From Branchiostoma floridae (taxonomy: Eukaryota; Chordata; Leptocardii; Amphioxiformes; Branchiostomatidae), in the NCBI RefSeq assembly GCF_000003815.2, contig NC_049997.1:6163204-6227203 (forward strand): 64,000 nt of DNA, written 5' to 3'. This document shows positions 24,945 to 36,620 of this stretch, in pieces (the stretch's first letter is position 1; every line of letters begins with the position of its first letter). The position numbers and the translations under genes are program-made. The notes under the pieces are model-generated. The model worked only from the letters and a program-made list of their open reading frames with translations. It did not search any database and was not told where the DNA came from.

Positions 24945-25125
24945 CACTCAATGATAGTACAATGTTAATCTTCTTCCAACACAAAAGTAACCACGGATCA
25001 AATTTTCAACGACCACTTTGGCCTCTTCAGGATCAATACGAAAAAGGTGACAGTGGTCGTTGGAAATTTGATCTGTGTGTACTTTTGCGTCGGAACAAAG
25101 TTTAGCTTTGTACTATTGTTGTATA
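24945..25125. repeat. Long imperfect hairpin
   Basis: The left arm (about 24945-25018: GATAGTACAATGTTAATC, CACAAAAGTAACCACGGATC, CAACGACCACT) is matched in reverse complement by the right arm (about 25041-25125: AGTGGTCGTTGGAAATTTGA, ACTTTTGCGTCGGAACAAAG). The loop is about 22 bp. The phrase CTCTTCAGGATC in the loop resembles repeat ends seen in Penelope-like elements, but I cannot assign it. A further direct copy of the outer arm lies at 25131-25155. Confidence 0.6.
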
Positions 25126-25483
25126 CCTCCGTGTTGGAAGAACGTTGTACTATGATGACTACAAACACAGATGATCTTCCATGATGATTTCAGACTCAAC
25201 AATACTAGTATTCTCAACATGAACGGCTTGTTAGGGTCACGGCCACGCTCATTTGCATAAGTCAAAGGTCAGGGCTATCTTGGATATCTTGTTCATTTAT
25301 CGTGAAAAGGGACAAACGAGTTGTCAGTTTTGTCGATAAATCAGACGATATTATTCATTATTCGGTGACGCCTGAAGCCTTGTTTGACTCTTCTGTGGCA
25401 TCAAAGTCATTCAAGATGACGTCCGTGTATCGGAAATTGATGTCACAAAGGATTGACATCGATGCACCTGTTCGGAATGTACC

Positions 25484-25640
25484 TGAGGCGTAACTGGTAA
25501 AGCGTTGGGCTCGGTATAGAATGGTCCCGAGTTCGAATCCCACCATGCCCCGACGATGTTGCCTTGGGAAAGGCACTTAACATGACTTTTCCTTACGGTG
25601 GAGTGACGTCCACCGAGCCTCTTCGGCTAATCTGTCTAAA
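25484..25640 (+). mobile_element. tRNA-derived SINE
   Basis: An A-box-like TAACTGGTAAAGCGTTGG (25491-25508) is followed by a B-box GTTCGAATCC (25531-25540). This is the usual RNA polymerase III internal promoter spacing of a tRNA head. The body then reads TTGCCTTGGGAAAGGCACTT, a conserved phrase of marine-animal SINEs. The tRNA head is degenerate, so this is not a tRNA gene. Confidence 0.75.
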
Positions 25641-25649
25641 TGTGTACCA

Positions 25650-26330
25650 TAACTATTATAACGAGCAGTTTGTTCGGTACAACGTAGAAAATTGTTGGAT
25701 TGATCCACTCCAAGTCTGAGCTTTATTGAACTCAATGTCGTGTACACTAACTTCAGCCATGTCTTATTGCATCGAGAGAAAGAAACGAACCCCGTTAGTT
25801 GTAAAGGAAAGAAAAACCGAGATTATAACAAACAATTTGTTCCTTAAAACATACAACATTATTGGGTTGTTGAATTCTGAGCCTCAGCTTTATTGACATC
25901 ACGTGTACTGAGAGAAATAAACGAAACCCTTTGGTGGTAAAGGAAAGAAAATCTGGATTATAACGAACAATTTGTTCCTTAAAACGTACAACATTATTCC
26001 GTTTATCCCCTCCAAGTTTCAGTTTTATTGAAATCAAGTTCTTGTATCGAGAAAAATTAACAAAACCCTTTAGTGGTTAAGGTAAAGAAATCTGGATTAT
26101 AACGAACAATTTGTTTCTTTAAACATACAACATTATTGAGTTGATCAATTCTGAGTGAGTCTCAGCCTTATTGCAATCAATTTCGTGTTTCGAGAGAAAT
26201 AAACGAAACCCTTTAGTGGTAAAGGAAAGGAAATCTGGATTATAACAAACAATTTGTTCCTTACAACGTACAACATTATTGGGCTGATCCGCACTGAGTT
26301 TCAGCGTTATTGCAATCAATGTGAAACAGT
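25650..26330. repeat. Tandem array, unit about 138-142 bp, five copies
   Basis: ATTATAACGAACAATTTGTT occurs with small changes near 25656, 25822, 25957, 26095 and 26237. Units share AAACCCTTTAGTGGTAAAGG and ACAACATTATT. No coding potential is seen. Confidence 0.8.
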
Positions 26331-27046
26331 CCTACCTCATTCATCCCCTACTCTATCGAAAATTGGCTCTCTAATCCGTTTCTTACCGTCTCGACGTTGC
26401 AGAAGTCGAAGTATCGGCTCATGAGCGATCGAATGATCTGGGATTAACATCTAATTCGGACGCTAATTGATCGTGCTTACGGCGGTCTTGGCACGGACAC
26501 AAAGAAAACTGCCAGAAGAAATCGCCTTCGGTACAAATCATCGGGTCCTCCTGTAACTCAGCTCGACAAGTTCGATCTCAGAAATCGATGGCTGAACTTG
26601 AGGAGATCATTGCGAAGTCACGTGATCTCAAGTTGACAACTTTTAAAGTGAATGCCATTTAGATTTCTGTAATTTATGGTAGGATTACAAATGTAACATC
26701 TCGTATTCAACATTTTTGTCAGCCTCAAAATATGGAAACCACCACATATTGCTTCATTACGGGTGTATTGAGCAAAGTAGATGAATCTACCGATTGTCTT
26801 TTTTATGGTTGGAGGATTTAGCTTGCAATTTAATCATTGGCAAGAAGGTGGCAAAATCATCTGTAGCGAAATGGTCCACAATCATTCAACATCTGTAAAA
26901 CAGCTTTTCTTCGTCAAATTTGACAATTCTACATCTCCCGATGTCTTGATAGCTTTCATTAAAATTCAATAATATTGTGATCTTGGCCTTTTGTCTTAGG
27001 CAGGTGTTATCGATTGATAACCAGCTGCTGCTGCACCGCGTACCTG
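26331..27046. other. Intergenic DNA, nothing recognised
   Basis: No supported gene. An open frame at 26781-26972 (+) has no family character. Confidence 0.4.
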
Positions 27047-27107
27047 CGAAGCTGGTGTGTTACGCCGAAGGGTGGTTATACCGGCTATATTGATACAGAT
27101 ACAGACA
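27047..27107 (+). repeat. Solitary copy of the 56-bp minisatellite unit
   Basis: GAAGCTGGTGTGTTACGCCG followed by a GGTTATACCGGCTATATTGA and GATACAGATACAGA matches one unit of the 21-kb array, 5 kb away. A short degenerate piece also occurs at 49917-49945. Confidence 0.85.
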
Positions 27108-27759
27108 CGGAACTATTTTTATGGTTAAACTTTCTTCATACGCACACTAGCATCAGTTTCAAAGGATGTCATCCCTGATAGCTTTCCTGCTGAGTGACAC
27201 GCTGCTTTACAAATCCTCACCTCTGCTCATTTGCAGCTGTGAACGGAAATAATTTTGCCCATCCTAGTTTTGCCCGTCCTCTGTGACGGATAAAAATTGA
27301 TAGATAAAGACATAAAAAAGACGTCTCCCTTCTGTAACTTTTCACGAAGACAGATGTTGTTGTATACAGGCAAAATTTAGGCCTCAAAATTCAAGAGATG
27401 GCATTTCAGATGGTCTAGATTACAAAATTTTCCGGGGAACCATGCCCCTGGACCCCCTGGGAATGCAACACCGGAGGCGCGGTGTCTCATGCCTTGGGCG
27501 CTCAAAAGCATTCAAAATCGTGGGGAAGAAAAATGATTTCAGGCTGGCTACAAGTACAACCCTGCCCCAGAGTAACCCCAGGCCACCCCCCTACAACGTC
27601 TGCGGGTCAGGTTGTCCGATCAATCGCCCTCCCTCCCTCCCGCCATTTGTTTCTGCAGCCTGACAAGTTTCCAATTATCTTTATTAGCACGTTGTCATTA
27701 CTCACCGCCCAGCCGGCGTGTCCGCGGAGTCTCCTGGGAGCAGCTCCGCGGAGCAGATG
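27108..27759. other. Intergenic DNA, nothing recognised
   Basis: GC-rich around 27440-27760 with overlapping short open frames, but no protein family is recognisable. Confidence 0.35.
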
Positions 27760-28690
27760 AAGATTTCATGAGGAGTAAGAAAGTGTCTTAATGTTTGCAG
27801 CCCTACATTTACACTAGAGCCTGCGACTGCTGAGCCACATTTGAGTGACTTGGGTTTCTAGACGCAGTTGTATATGACGCACGATGAAACATTATTGTGT
27901 AAAAGACAATAAAACTCTCTTCTTCGTCTTCATTTTAAGTGCCAACCTCATTTTCTTGAGGGCTCAGGCACTGTAGGGTGAGGGGATAATTTTCCTAGAT
28001 GTAGGTGCAGGTGGTTTGCGGGGCTGGTTGGTGGCTTTTGGCTCCACAGTGGGTAGGGGCGCCGCTCCCTGACCGCCGTTTTTTGTTGTGTGGCGGCGAG
28101 TACCCGTAGGCTTCACGAGGACTCAGGAAGTGTGTTAATGTTTGCAGACCCACTTTTACACTAGAGGCGGGGACTGCTCAGCTATCTTCAAGCAACCGTT
28201 GAGTGACTTGTTTTGCTTTAATCTACAACATTTTCCCAAGCTATTCTCACCTCAAAGACCAATAGAAACAATCTTCTTGCTTAATGTTTGCAGACCCACG
28301 TTTACACCAGAGGCTGCGACCGCTTAGCCACCCTTGATTGACATGGTTTTGGTTCTCTATCGCAATTGTAAATGACGTGCTATGAAAAAGTATGATGTAA
28401 CAAATAAAACAATTAAGGTTTTTAAAAAGTCTTTGTCTTTGAAGGCGCCATTGTGCAGATGTAGATTTCATGAGGACGTATATAGAAAGTGTGTTTATGC
28501 TTGCCATTTTTATGACCCACTTTTACACTAGAGGCTGCGACCGCTCCACGTCCTTTGAGTGTCTTGCAATTGGTTTTCTAGTCGAAAATGATGCACAATG
28601 AAACGAAACCGTTTAATTGTCAAGGAAAGGAAGTGGATAGTATGATGTAAAAAGTATGATGTAAAAGATAATTAAACTTGAACTACAGCT
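27760..28690. repeat. Irregular tandem repeats, unit about 150-350 bp
   Basis: The phrase AATGTTTGCAG-CC followed by AC-TTTACACTAGAG and CTGCGAC recurs near 27790, 28137, 28283 and 28500. Each is followed by GAGTGACTTG and ATGACG-GC-ATGAAA. Unit length varies because some copies are truncated. Confidence 0.65.
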
Positions 28691-28859
28691 TTTAAAAAGT
28701 CTTAATTTGTCTTTGAAAGCAATTGTGCGATCCGTCAAATCTTTTATCTCTCATGCACGGCTCACTGGCTGCACCATCTATGAAATGTGTACTCACGTTT
28801 GCAGCTACAAAGGTTTAACAAATCGCCCCAAAATTTCATTGTGTGTATCTCTTTTGCCG

Positions 28860-29095
28860 GTCATTACTTTAGGAACAAAGCAGAGCTTGCTAGTGAACTC
28901 ATACTGTGGAAGACAACACACGGGTATGCACATGCTGGGCGACCTCGACTAACATACATAGACCAGCTTGCTCGTGATGTGGGGTTGTGGGTCGAGGACT
29001 TAGAGAACGCTATGGGGGACAGAGGCGTTTGGAAGGAGTGAGTGGACCTGGTCCGGGCAAGTAGCCCGCAACGATGATGATGATCTCTTTTAATC
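28860..29095 (+). mobile_element. 3' end of a non-LTR retrotransposon (reverse-transcriptase tail)
   Basis: The frame ending at 29041 encodes GRPRLTYIDQLARDVGLWVE, then DLENAMGDRGVWKE and a stop. This matches the conserved tail of RTE/CR1-like reverse-transcriptase polyproteins (GRP..T..DQL..D.G......L..AM.DR..W). It is followed by a short 3'UTR and an ATGATGATGAT terminal repeat, as expected for a LINE 3' end. The rest of the element is absent. Confidence 0.75.
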
Positions 29096-29239
29096 ACACG
29101 TTTACATCTTGCATCAAATTCCAATCATGAAATCATGAATAAAGAATTACGCAAATCTAACTTTGGTCGCTGTAAGGTCGCCGAACGATCGCCGCCTAGT
29201 GGAGAACACTGGATCGCGTCCCGAAGGGGCTACTGAAGG

Positions 29240-30640
29240 ATACAGGTGTTCAACACGGATCAGTGAATGGAGGAGGCAAGGCATACAAAACATCTAATTC
29301 ACCGCCATGTCATTGTGATGCCAGCGAAGATGGTGGAGTTTGGAAGTTTTATCATAGTTGCAGCTTCTAGGCGGGGTGTCTTCGGATCAGTGACACGAGG
29401 TGGCACCGCCATGTCATTGTGATGCCAGCGAAGATGGTGGAGTTTGGAAGTTTTATCATAGTTGCAGCTTCTAGATGGGGTGTCCTTGGATCAGTGAATG
29501 GAAGTGGCAAGGCATACAAAACATCGAATTCACCGCCATGTCAATGTGACGCCACCGCAGATGGAGGAGTCTGTATGTTTTATCATAGTTGCAGTTTCTA
29601 GGTGGGGGTGTTTTCGGATCAGTGACACGAGGTGGCAAGGCATACAAAACATCAAATTCACCGCCATGTCATTGTAATGTCAGAGTAGATGGAGAAGTTT
29701 AGACGTTCGATCATAGCAGCTTCCGGGTGGGATGTCTATGGATCAGTGAATGGAAGTGGCAAGGCAAAGCATCGAATTTACCGCCATGTCATTGTGATGC
29801 CAGCGAAGATGGTGGAGTTTGGAAGTTTGATCATAGTTGCAGCTTCTAGATGGGGTGTCCTTGGATCAGTGACACGAGGGGGCAAGGCATACAAAACATC
29901 GAATTCACCGTCATATCATTGTGATGCCAGCGAAGATGGTGGAGTCTGGAAGTTTGATCATAGTTGCAGCTTCTAGATGGGATGTCCTTGGATCAGTGAC
30001 TCGAGGTGGCAAGGCATACAAAACATCGAATTCACCGCCATATCGTTGAGATGTCTGAGTAGATGGAGGAGTCTGTAAGTTTGATCATAGTTGCAGTTTA
30101 TAGGTGGGGGTGTCTTCGGATCAGTGACACGAGCGAGGTGGCAAGGCATACAAAGCATCGAATTCACCGCCATGTCATTGTGATGCCGGCGAAGATTGTG
30201 GAGTCTGGAAGTTTGATCATAGTTGCAGCTTCTAGGCGGGTTGTCTTTGGATCAGTGACACGAGGTGGCAAGGCATACAAAACATCGAATTCACCGCCAT
30301 GTCATTGTGATGCCAGCGAAGATGGTGGAGTTTGGAAGTTTGATCATAGTTGCAGCTTCTAGGTGGGGTGTCTTTGGATCAGTGAATGGAGGTGGCTAGA
30401 CATACAAAACATCGAATTCACCACCATGTCATTGTGATGCCAGCGAAGATGGCGGAGTCTGTAAGTTTTATCATAGTTGCAGCTTCTATATGGGATGTCC
30501 TTGGATCAGTGACACGAGCTGGCAAGGCATACAAAACATGTAATTCACCGCCGTGACGTGTCGTTGTGATGCCAGCGCAGATGGAAGAGTTTGTAAATGT
30601 GGTAATTTTTGCAGATCCTCGGCGGTGCGTCTTCGGGCTA
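29240..30640. repeat. Tandem array, unit about 127 bp, about 11 copies
   Basis: GGATCAGTGA starts at 29257, 29384, 29488, 29616, 29740, 29863, 29990, 30118, 30249, 30376 and 30503, a period near 127 bp with one 104-bp copy. Each unit holds GGCAAGGCATACAAAACATC, GAATTCACCGCCATGTCATT and CATAGTTGCAGCTTCTAG. Open frames across it are repeat artefacts. Confidence 0.92.
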
Positions 30641-30644
30641 CAAA

Positions 30645-31870
30645 CGTTAGGCAAGGGTCAGTGCATCTTGAAGACAGAGAATCTTAGCCCGAATTCAAGA
30701 CAACGTTTTTTCTGACATGACACAACCTTTGAAATAACCTTAAGTACGTGAAAACTTTCTGATAAACTCTTGTATGACAATATAAGATCTGCACTAAACG
30801 ATCTACATCATACGATCTGCAATACACGACCTAGATCAGGGAGGACCACTTGGTTGAGAAGACCAGAAATGAACATCAGATACAACGGTATATCATTGTG
30901 CTGCTGGCTGAATATTCTAGCATACGACTATGACAATGATCAATAAGGGTCAGTGAATCTTGAAGACAGAAGAATCTTAGCCCGAATTGAAAGCAACGCT
31001 CTTCTGACATGACACTGAAATAACTTTTTAAAGCAATGAGAAGCCTTTCTCATAAATTACTGAAACACAATCATGCGATCAAAAACTCTTTTTGATAGAC
31101 AGTATCTCCATAATCTAGCATAAGACGAAGGTTAGTAAATCTTGAAGATAGGGAATCTTAGCTCAAATGCAAGGCAATGTTCGTCTGAAAATTACATGAA
31201 CTTTGGAATAAGCAACGAAAAATCTTTCTCATGAACTCTTTGATCACAATATACGATCTTCACTTCACGACATAGATCGGGGAGGGCCACTTGGTTGAGA
31301 AGACCAGAAATGAACATCAGATACAACGGTATATCATTGTGTTACTGGCTGAATATTCTAGCATACGACTATGACAATGATCAATAAGGGTCAGTGAATC
31401 TTGAAGACAGAGAATCTTAGTCCGAATTCAAGCCAACGCTCTTCTGACATGACAAAACTTTGAAATAACCTTTAAAAGCAAGGAGAAGTCTTTCTCATAA
31501 ATTACTGGAACACAATCATACGATCAACAAATCTTTTTGATAGACAGTATCTCCATAATCTAGCATAAGGCGAAGGTTAGTAAATCTTGAAGATAGGGAA
31601 TCAACTCAAATTCAAGGCAACGTCCATCTGACAACGACATAAACTTTGAAATAAGCAACAAAAAAAATCTTTCTAAAAAATTATTGAATCACAGTGCACG
31701 ATCTGTACTACACAATTCTTGTTCTGGAAGGGTGAGTTGGTCAAGAAGACCAGGAATCAACGTCAAATATAACAGTATGTCACTGCATGTTGAATCTAGT
31801 AAACAACCACGATAGTGATCAATAAGGGTTAGTAGATATTAAAGACTGGGAATCTGAATATCAAATTCCT
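30645..31870. repeat. Tandem array, unit about 440 bp
   Basis: AAGGGTCAGTGAATCTTGAA occurs at 30945 and 31385 (440 bp). AAGGTTAGTAAATCTTGAAG occurs at 31130 and 31574 (444 bp). Within each unit the two phrases are themselves similar, so the unit is an older dimer of about 220 bp. It adjoins the 127-bp array directly. Confidence 0.75.
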
Positions 31871-32340
31871 CTCCTGAAAGAGAAGCAGTCACCAGACAGC
31901 CGAAGGAGACACGACAAGACCGATAAACACAAACACCAATATGGTGAAGAGTCACCTGTGGGACGGTGAGAACGAAAAAAAAATCAAACTTTACAATTAT
32001 AATGTTGCTTCAATCCGCAACACGTAGGCACCTCTATTTACACCATAGATAACTTTTTGTTTCATGCACCAACTTTGGAATGCGAAACATATCTCTAGAA
32101 TTACAATTCAGTCTTTTTATCTCATCTAAGTAGGCAGTACCTGGAGGATTCTGAGAGGACAAAGAAGCTATCATTAACTTCAGTGACATACTAGTACTCT
32201 GTTGTCATGTCCATTCTGTCCATTCTCGGTTGTCAGGTCCATTCCTGTCATGTTCATGACAGGATTTAAAAACGTGCTGCGTACCTTATATTTCTCCATT
32301 CATATACAAGGTCTACCGTCATTCTTCCAAAAGTGAAGAA
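31871..32340. other. Intergenic DNA, nothing recognised
   Basis: A short repeat of TGTCATGTCCATTC around 32205-32265 is the only structure seen. Confidence 0.4.
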
Positions 32341-32670
32341 AAAACTTTGCACATGTAATTCAGTTCTACACCCTTATGGCATGACTCCAACCTTAAGAAT
32401 AAGAAAAGGTCGATAAACTACATGTGATTTACAGTCATTCTTCTTGAAACAGATAAAAAAGTTGGACATAAATTCACCACCACGCTCTTTTGGCTTGACA
32501 CCAACCTTAGAATAAGAAAGGGTCGATAGATATTACATATTCTTGAATTCCATCATAAGATTTACAGTCCTTCGTCTAAAATAGATAAAAACAAGTCGAA
32601 CATAACATTCAACGCCACGCTTCTTTGGTTTGACACCAACCTTGGAATAAGAAATGGAAGCGTATCTCAT
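32341..32670. repeat. Tandem repeat, unit about 125 bp, three copies
   Basis: GACACCAACCTTAGAATAAG and variants occur near 32387, 32500 and 32631, each preceded by a CACGCT-TTTGG or similar phrase. No coding potential is seen. Confidence 0.65.
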
Positions 32671-32912
32671 ACGTTCCCGTATTCCAATTTACGATCTGCC
32701 GGATTCCTTCGTGAAAGAGACGGTATCTTCTAAGACGAATTTTCGTTATTTGCGTGATTTGTTCGACCGTGTACGATATCTTTAAAGCATTGCACACTCG
32801 GGATGTGATAAGTGACGCGGGTTTTCTCTGAAGAGTTGGAGATTTATACAGCAGCCAGGCTTATCGTTTGGAAGCAAAGCTGGGAAGAGGACAAAATTCA
32901 TCAGGCTGACTC

Positions 32913-32934
32913 GGGGGGGGGGGGGGGGGGGGGG
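32913..32934. repeat. Run of 22 G
   Basis: An uninterrupted G homopolymer. Similar long G or C runs occur at 20739-20753 and inside the MITE at 43269-44226. Length in the assembly may be unreliable. Confidence 0.9.
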
Positions 32935-33402
32935 TGGTTTCTTCGGGAAACTCTAATAAGCCGCAAGTTCAGTTCAGTAGTACGAGGTGCAACGAAGAAT
33001 GCCGCTCCAGACTTCTCGATCCGGGATGGTGACCTCCTAAAAAAGTTACTAGCAATATGGCTAATAGAATTTTCATCAATCTGTGCCTGTTATCAAAGGC
33101 TATCAGTCCATCTTGATCATCGAAAATTTGGAGGTACAGTCACTAATTGATGAAAGTTCTATTAACTGTTTACATACGTGACTAATGAATCTCTTCAACG
33201 ATAGAAATATGGCATTTGCCAGGAAGTACATGATGTTTACCTTCACATGGTCTGGCGTATCAAATTACTGCTCTGTTTCGTCTTACTCAAACACATTCAT
33301 TACGCCATAACCAGCCTCACAGCCCTGTCCTGCCACTTGCTACACAATGTACTACACAATATAATCGCGGATTATGTGTCTTAGTCAGAGTGGATGCTAG
33401 AG
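32935..33402. other. Intergenic DNA, nothing recognised
   Basis: An open frame at 32812-33150 (+) spans the G run, so its translation is artefactual. No other gene is seen. Confidence 0.4.
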
Positions 33403-33573
33403 TAATGGACCGATCTTGTCGAACGCCAAATCGAACAAATAGAACTCCCTATTCTATTTCGAACACCTCCGTCAAAAACAGCCCCAGTGGGATAGAAATG
33501 GCTGTTTTTGACGGAGGTGTTCGAAATAGAACCGTGATCGAACACGGGGCGGGGTTTGGGGATCGGTCCATAC
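33403..33573. mobile_element. Palindromic MITE (family also at 46.3 kb)
   Basis: The outer arms GGACCGATC (33407) and GATCGGTCC (ending 33569) are inverted. The inner arms CTATTTCGAACACCTCCGTC then AAAAACAGCC are repeated in reverse complement after a 15-20 bp loop. A second copy lies at 46242-46423 in the opposite orientation. No transposase is present. Confidence 0.8.
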
Positions 33574-34925
33574 CACAAGGTGCCTGTTACTCAACAGTAA
33601 CCATAGTGACAGCCGTCTGTTTCAGGTCATTGACCGTTATGCCTGCAGACGAAGAAGATGGGGAAAAGAGAGTAAAGAGAACTTTAGGTTCCTTCCCAGA
33701 TGGTGTATAGGGTCGTGCCGATCACCCTTGGGCCACATAGTAACTAAACTGAATTTGATACCTTGATATTTAGATAGAACACATATGAATTAAACACCCA
33801 GTAATTTTGGCATCGCATCGTAAAACCGGTTTACTGGAAAGTAAGACTAACGCGTCACTTAGCGCGTCACCTTATAATTTACAACAGCCATGCCCAGTGT
33901 ACGGCTCTAGCTGTGTAATATAGAATGATATATCACACAAGATTGCATAACGATGACGTTTTACGGTGGTCGTAAACTCGAACTCCCAGCTCGTTATTAA
34001 CTGACTGATGAACGTTTTACGGCTCAAAATCCATGTTAACCAGCACTGGGAGTAGTCGTAAAACTGATGAAGTGCAGCGGAGGTTTCAGGGTGTGAGTTA
34101 CGACATCGACAGTCCACAGTGCACGTCACACTGCACAAGTGTGAAGAGGAGATAAAGAAACAACACCGGCTCGGTTTTTATTATGACCAATGCAGTGTGC
34201 TCGGAAATGAAGATCCACATAACATCATGCAATAAATGCTCTTCTTTGGGGCAACTCGTGGACTCCCTTTCTCCATTAACCACAGAGCAAACACCATTTT
34301 GTAAGAGTGTATCTTAGTGTACAACGCTTTATCATTAAAGAGGGAACACAAAAACTCAACTTACAACTTTCTCCAAGCAGTGAAAGTAGATAATCCAATT
34401 TTTTACAAGGCATTTTGGAGTAACTCTGGGAAGTGTTGCACCCAAATCCTTGACTGACATTTTCAATCTTCTTTCTAAAGAGCCAGTGTAAAAAGAAATT
34501 ACCCTAAATTTGTAGCCCAAACTCCTGGAGTAGACTATTAACATGAGCATTTATAATGGCAAGCTGCAGTCATCATAAATTGCACTATTCCAGCCCCCCA
34601 AACTGGCCCCATTGCTAAGATGTAGTTTGACTTGTTGATGGAGTTTATTGAGATATTCTGGGTGACAACTAATTCTTCAACACGTTGCAAATCAAGATAA
34701 GCGCATTCAAAAATCAATACAAATGTTCACTGGGGGTTTGTTCACGACGTACAAACTCTGTGTTAGACCAGACGAGATATGTAAGGATTTAAAGTCTAAA
34801 ATATACTTTGATAAAAATAGAGGGGGAAGGAAGAAGGAAAAAATAAAGAAAATGACGGAATCTCGGTGCTGAAAAAAAAAAGAAGAATAGAGGGGAATGA
34901 GTAAGCAAAATGTGGTAATGTCGAA
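33574..34925. other. Intergenic DNA, nothing recognised
   Basis: No supported gene. Open frames at 33872-34138 and 34356-34550 on the minus strand lack family character. Confidence 0.4.
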
Positions 34926-35950
34926 TTCTATTTAGCTGAACTTTGTAAATTCGTTCTGGCGGCAGGGGCAAGAGACGGCACTCACAGCCCCATGTGTAGA
35001 TAATTTAGACCGTAAGTACTGGTATCCTTGGGACGATTTTCAGGTTCGTCTGTCTCTAGTTAACCTTAGGACCTGTTTAATAGATTCTGTGCCACAAGGT
35101 GTGAATCTAAACTTCGTGAATTTTACTCTTGTGGCAGGGGGCGAGAGACTGCCATTATACCCCATGGACTCTCGTTGTACGTTATAGTGCTCATGTCAGA
35201 TATCTATTAACAAGTAGGGATTCTTATTTCTTAGGGCAGTTTTCAGTCTGTTTTGGACGAACCTAATGCGGAATCGTCTAACAGATTATGCACCACAAGT
35301 TTGTAGGCCGAACTCCGTAAATTTTGCTCTGGCAGCAGGTGGCGAGAGGTGTCCATTAAATTCCATCCAAACTTCTTAACATTCACCGACAAAAAAAAGA
35401 AAACAATTCTCCTTCTAACTTCACAAAACCCACACATAATAGAAAAGGTGGGATCTTTCGTCTTCCACTGTCTTCGAAATAGGAGTCGAACCCAATAATC
35501 CAGGATCTAGAGTTAGCTTTTACTAGTTTTAGACTAGAGTAGACACCTTCGATATTTTTTTTTACTCTGTCTGGATCTCTCATGTTACCTGAAATAAGCC
35601 CACGGGCAAGAATTTGCAATAAACTTTATATATTAATTATCCTCCATGAATTGTCTATGGACTGTCATAGTTTCGATGACAGATATTCATCTGTAGAACA
35701 GTTTGCTGTTTTGGACGAACGTAATGAGGAATCGTGTTATAGATTCGTGAACAGTTTCAGGACTGTCCTGCAGTACAATGTGAACTAGTCAGAATTGCCC
35801 TGAAAAAGGTGACAGACGGTCAACGAAACGTCGGTGGAAATAAAGCAATGGTTGTGTAAACAGTCTCTTTTTTCTCGTGTAATAGATTATGCACCACAAA
35901 GTTGTGCAGCCGAACTCCGTAAATTTGGCAGCAGGTGGCGAGAGACGACG
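34926..35950. repeat. Diverged repeat copies with a retroelement-like end
   Basis: The phrase GAACTCCGTAAATTTTGCTC followed by TGGCAGCAGGTGGCGAGAG recurs with changes near 34940, 35112, 35305 and 35910. Inside, 35793-35870 reads CCTGAAAAAGGTGACAGACG, then TCAACGAAACGTCGG and AATAAAGC, a phrase typical of invertebrate retroelement 3' ends (Penelope- or LINE-like). The class is uncertain. Confidence 0.5.
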
Positions 35951-36239
35951 ATGATGACTGATGAGTTGACAGGCGGCAACGTTCGGGAAGCAGGAGACCA
36001 AAACAGCTGATAACCCGCCGCGCGAGTTCCCACGAAGGTGGACACTTAGGCGCCTTAATTAAATTCCGTCAGCATTAGTGCCACGGTTGTCTTACCACGG
36101 GGACGGCTGATGTAGCGAAATGGAAACGAGAAATGGCATTTCTGGCGGAATATGAAGACAAAGTGTGGAAAACGCGAGCGATATATTCTAATATACGCCA
36201 TTTGTAAATGTAATTGTTTCGGTGTGTGAAGCGAAAGGT

Positions 36240-36620
36240 GCCGGGTAAAGCATGAGTCATCTTGGCTATCATATTAACGACTCCAGATCAACTTTTGTGT
36301 TAAAAGGAAAGCTAAAGTGGTACTAAAATTGTGCCCGGGGGAACACTAGATAATATCTTTGGAGCGAGACATGCGCTCTCTTTTGGAACTTTTTATCAGA
36401 ACGTAGGAGTTGGAAAGTGTCAGATAACAATGAGTCAGCGCTTTATCGCATCAGTGACGCTGGCTCAACTCCGATTCAACACGATTAGAAAGAAAGAACT
36501 TTACTTTCCATCATCACGCAGAACTTGAAAAAAAAACAGGAAACAATGAGTCAGCGCCCTAATTACATCGGCGGCTCAGGCTGAATCCGGATTCAACGTG
36601 ATTAGAAAATAATTGGGTTC
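36240..36620. promoter_or_regulatory. Duplicated segment with AP-1/Maf-type motifs
   Basis: ATGAGTCAT lies at 36252-36260, and TGAGTCAGC at 36431 and 36547. The last two sit in a local duplication: ACAATGAGTCAGCGC is followed by GGCTCA, then GATTCAAC and GATTAGAAA in both copies. No adjacent gene is visible, so regulatory function is speculation. Confidence 0.35.

Noticed and set aside
25484-25560. tRNA gene
   Set aside because: A and B boxes are present, but the acceptor and anticodon stems do not form and a SINE body follows.
29419-30654. Repeated short frames (…IIVAASRWGVLGSV…)
   Set aside because: Translations of the 127-bp tandem array.
32812-33150. Open frame of 112 codons with a poly-Gly stretch
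   Set aside because: The Gly run is the 22-G homopolymer, whose length is uncertain, so the frame across it is not reliable.
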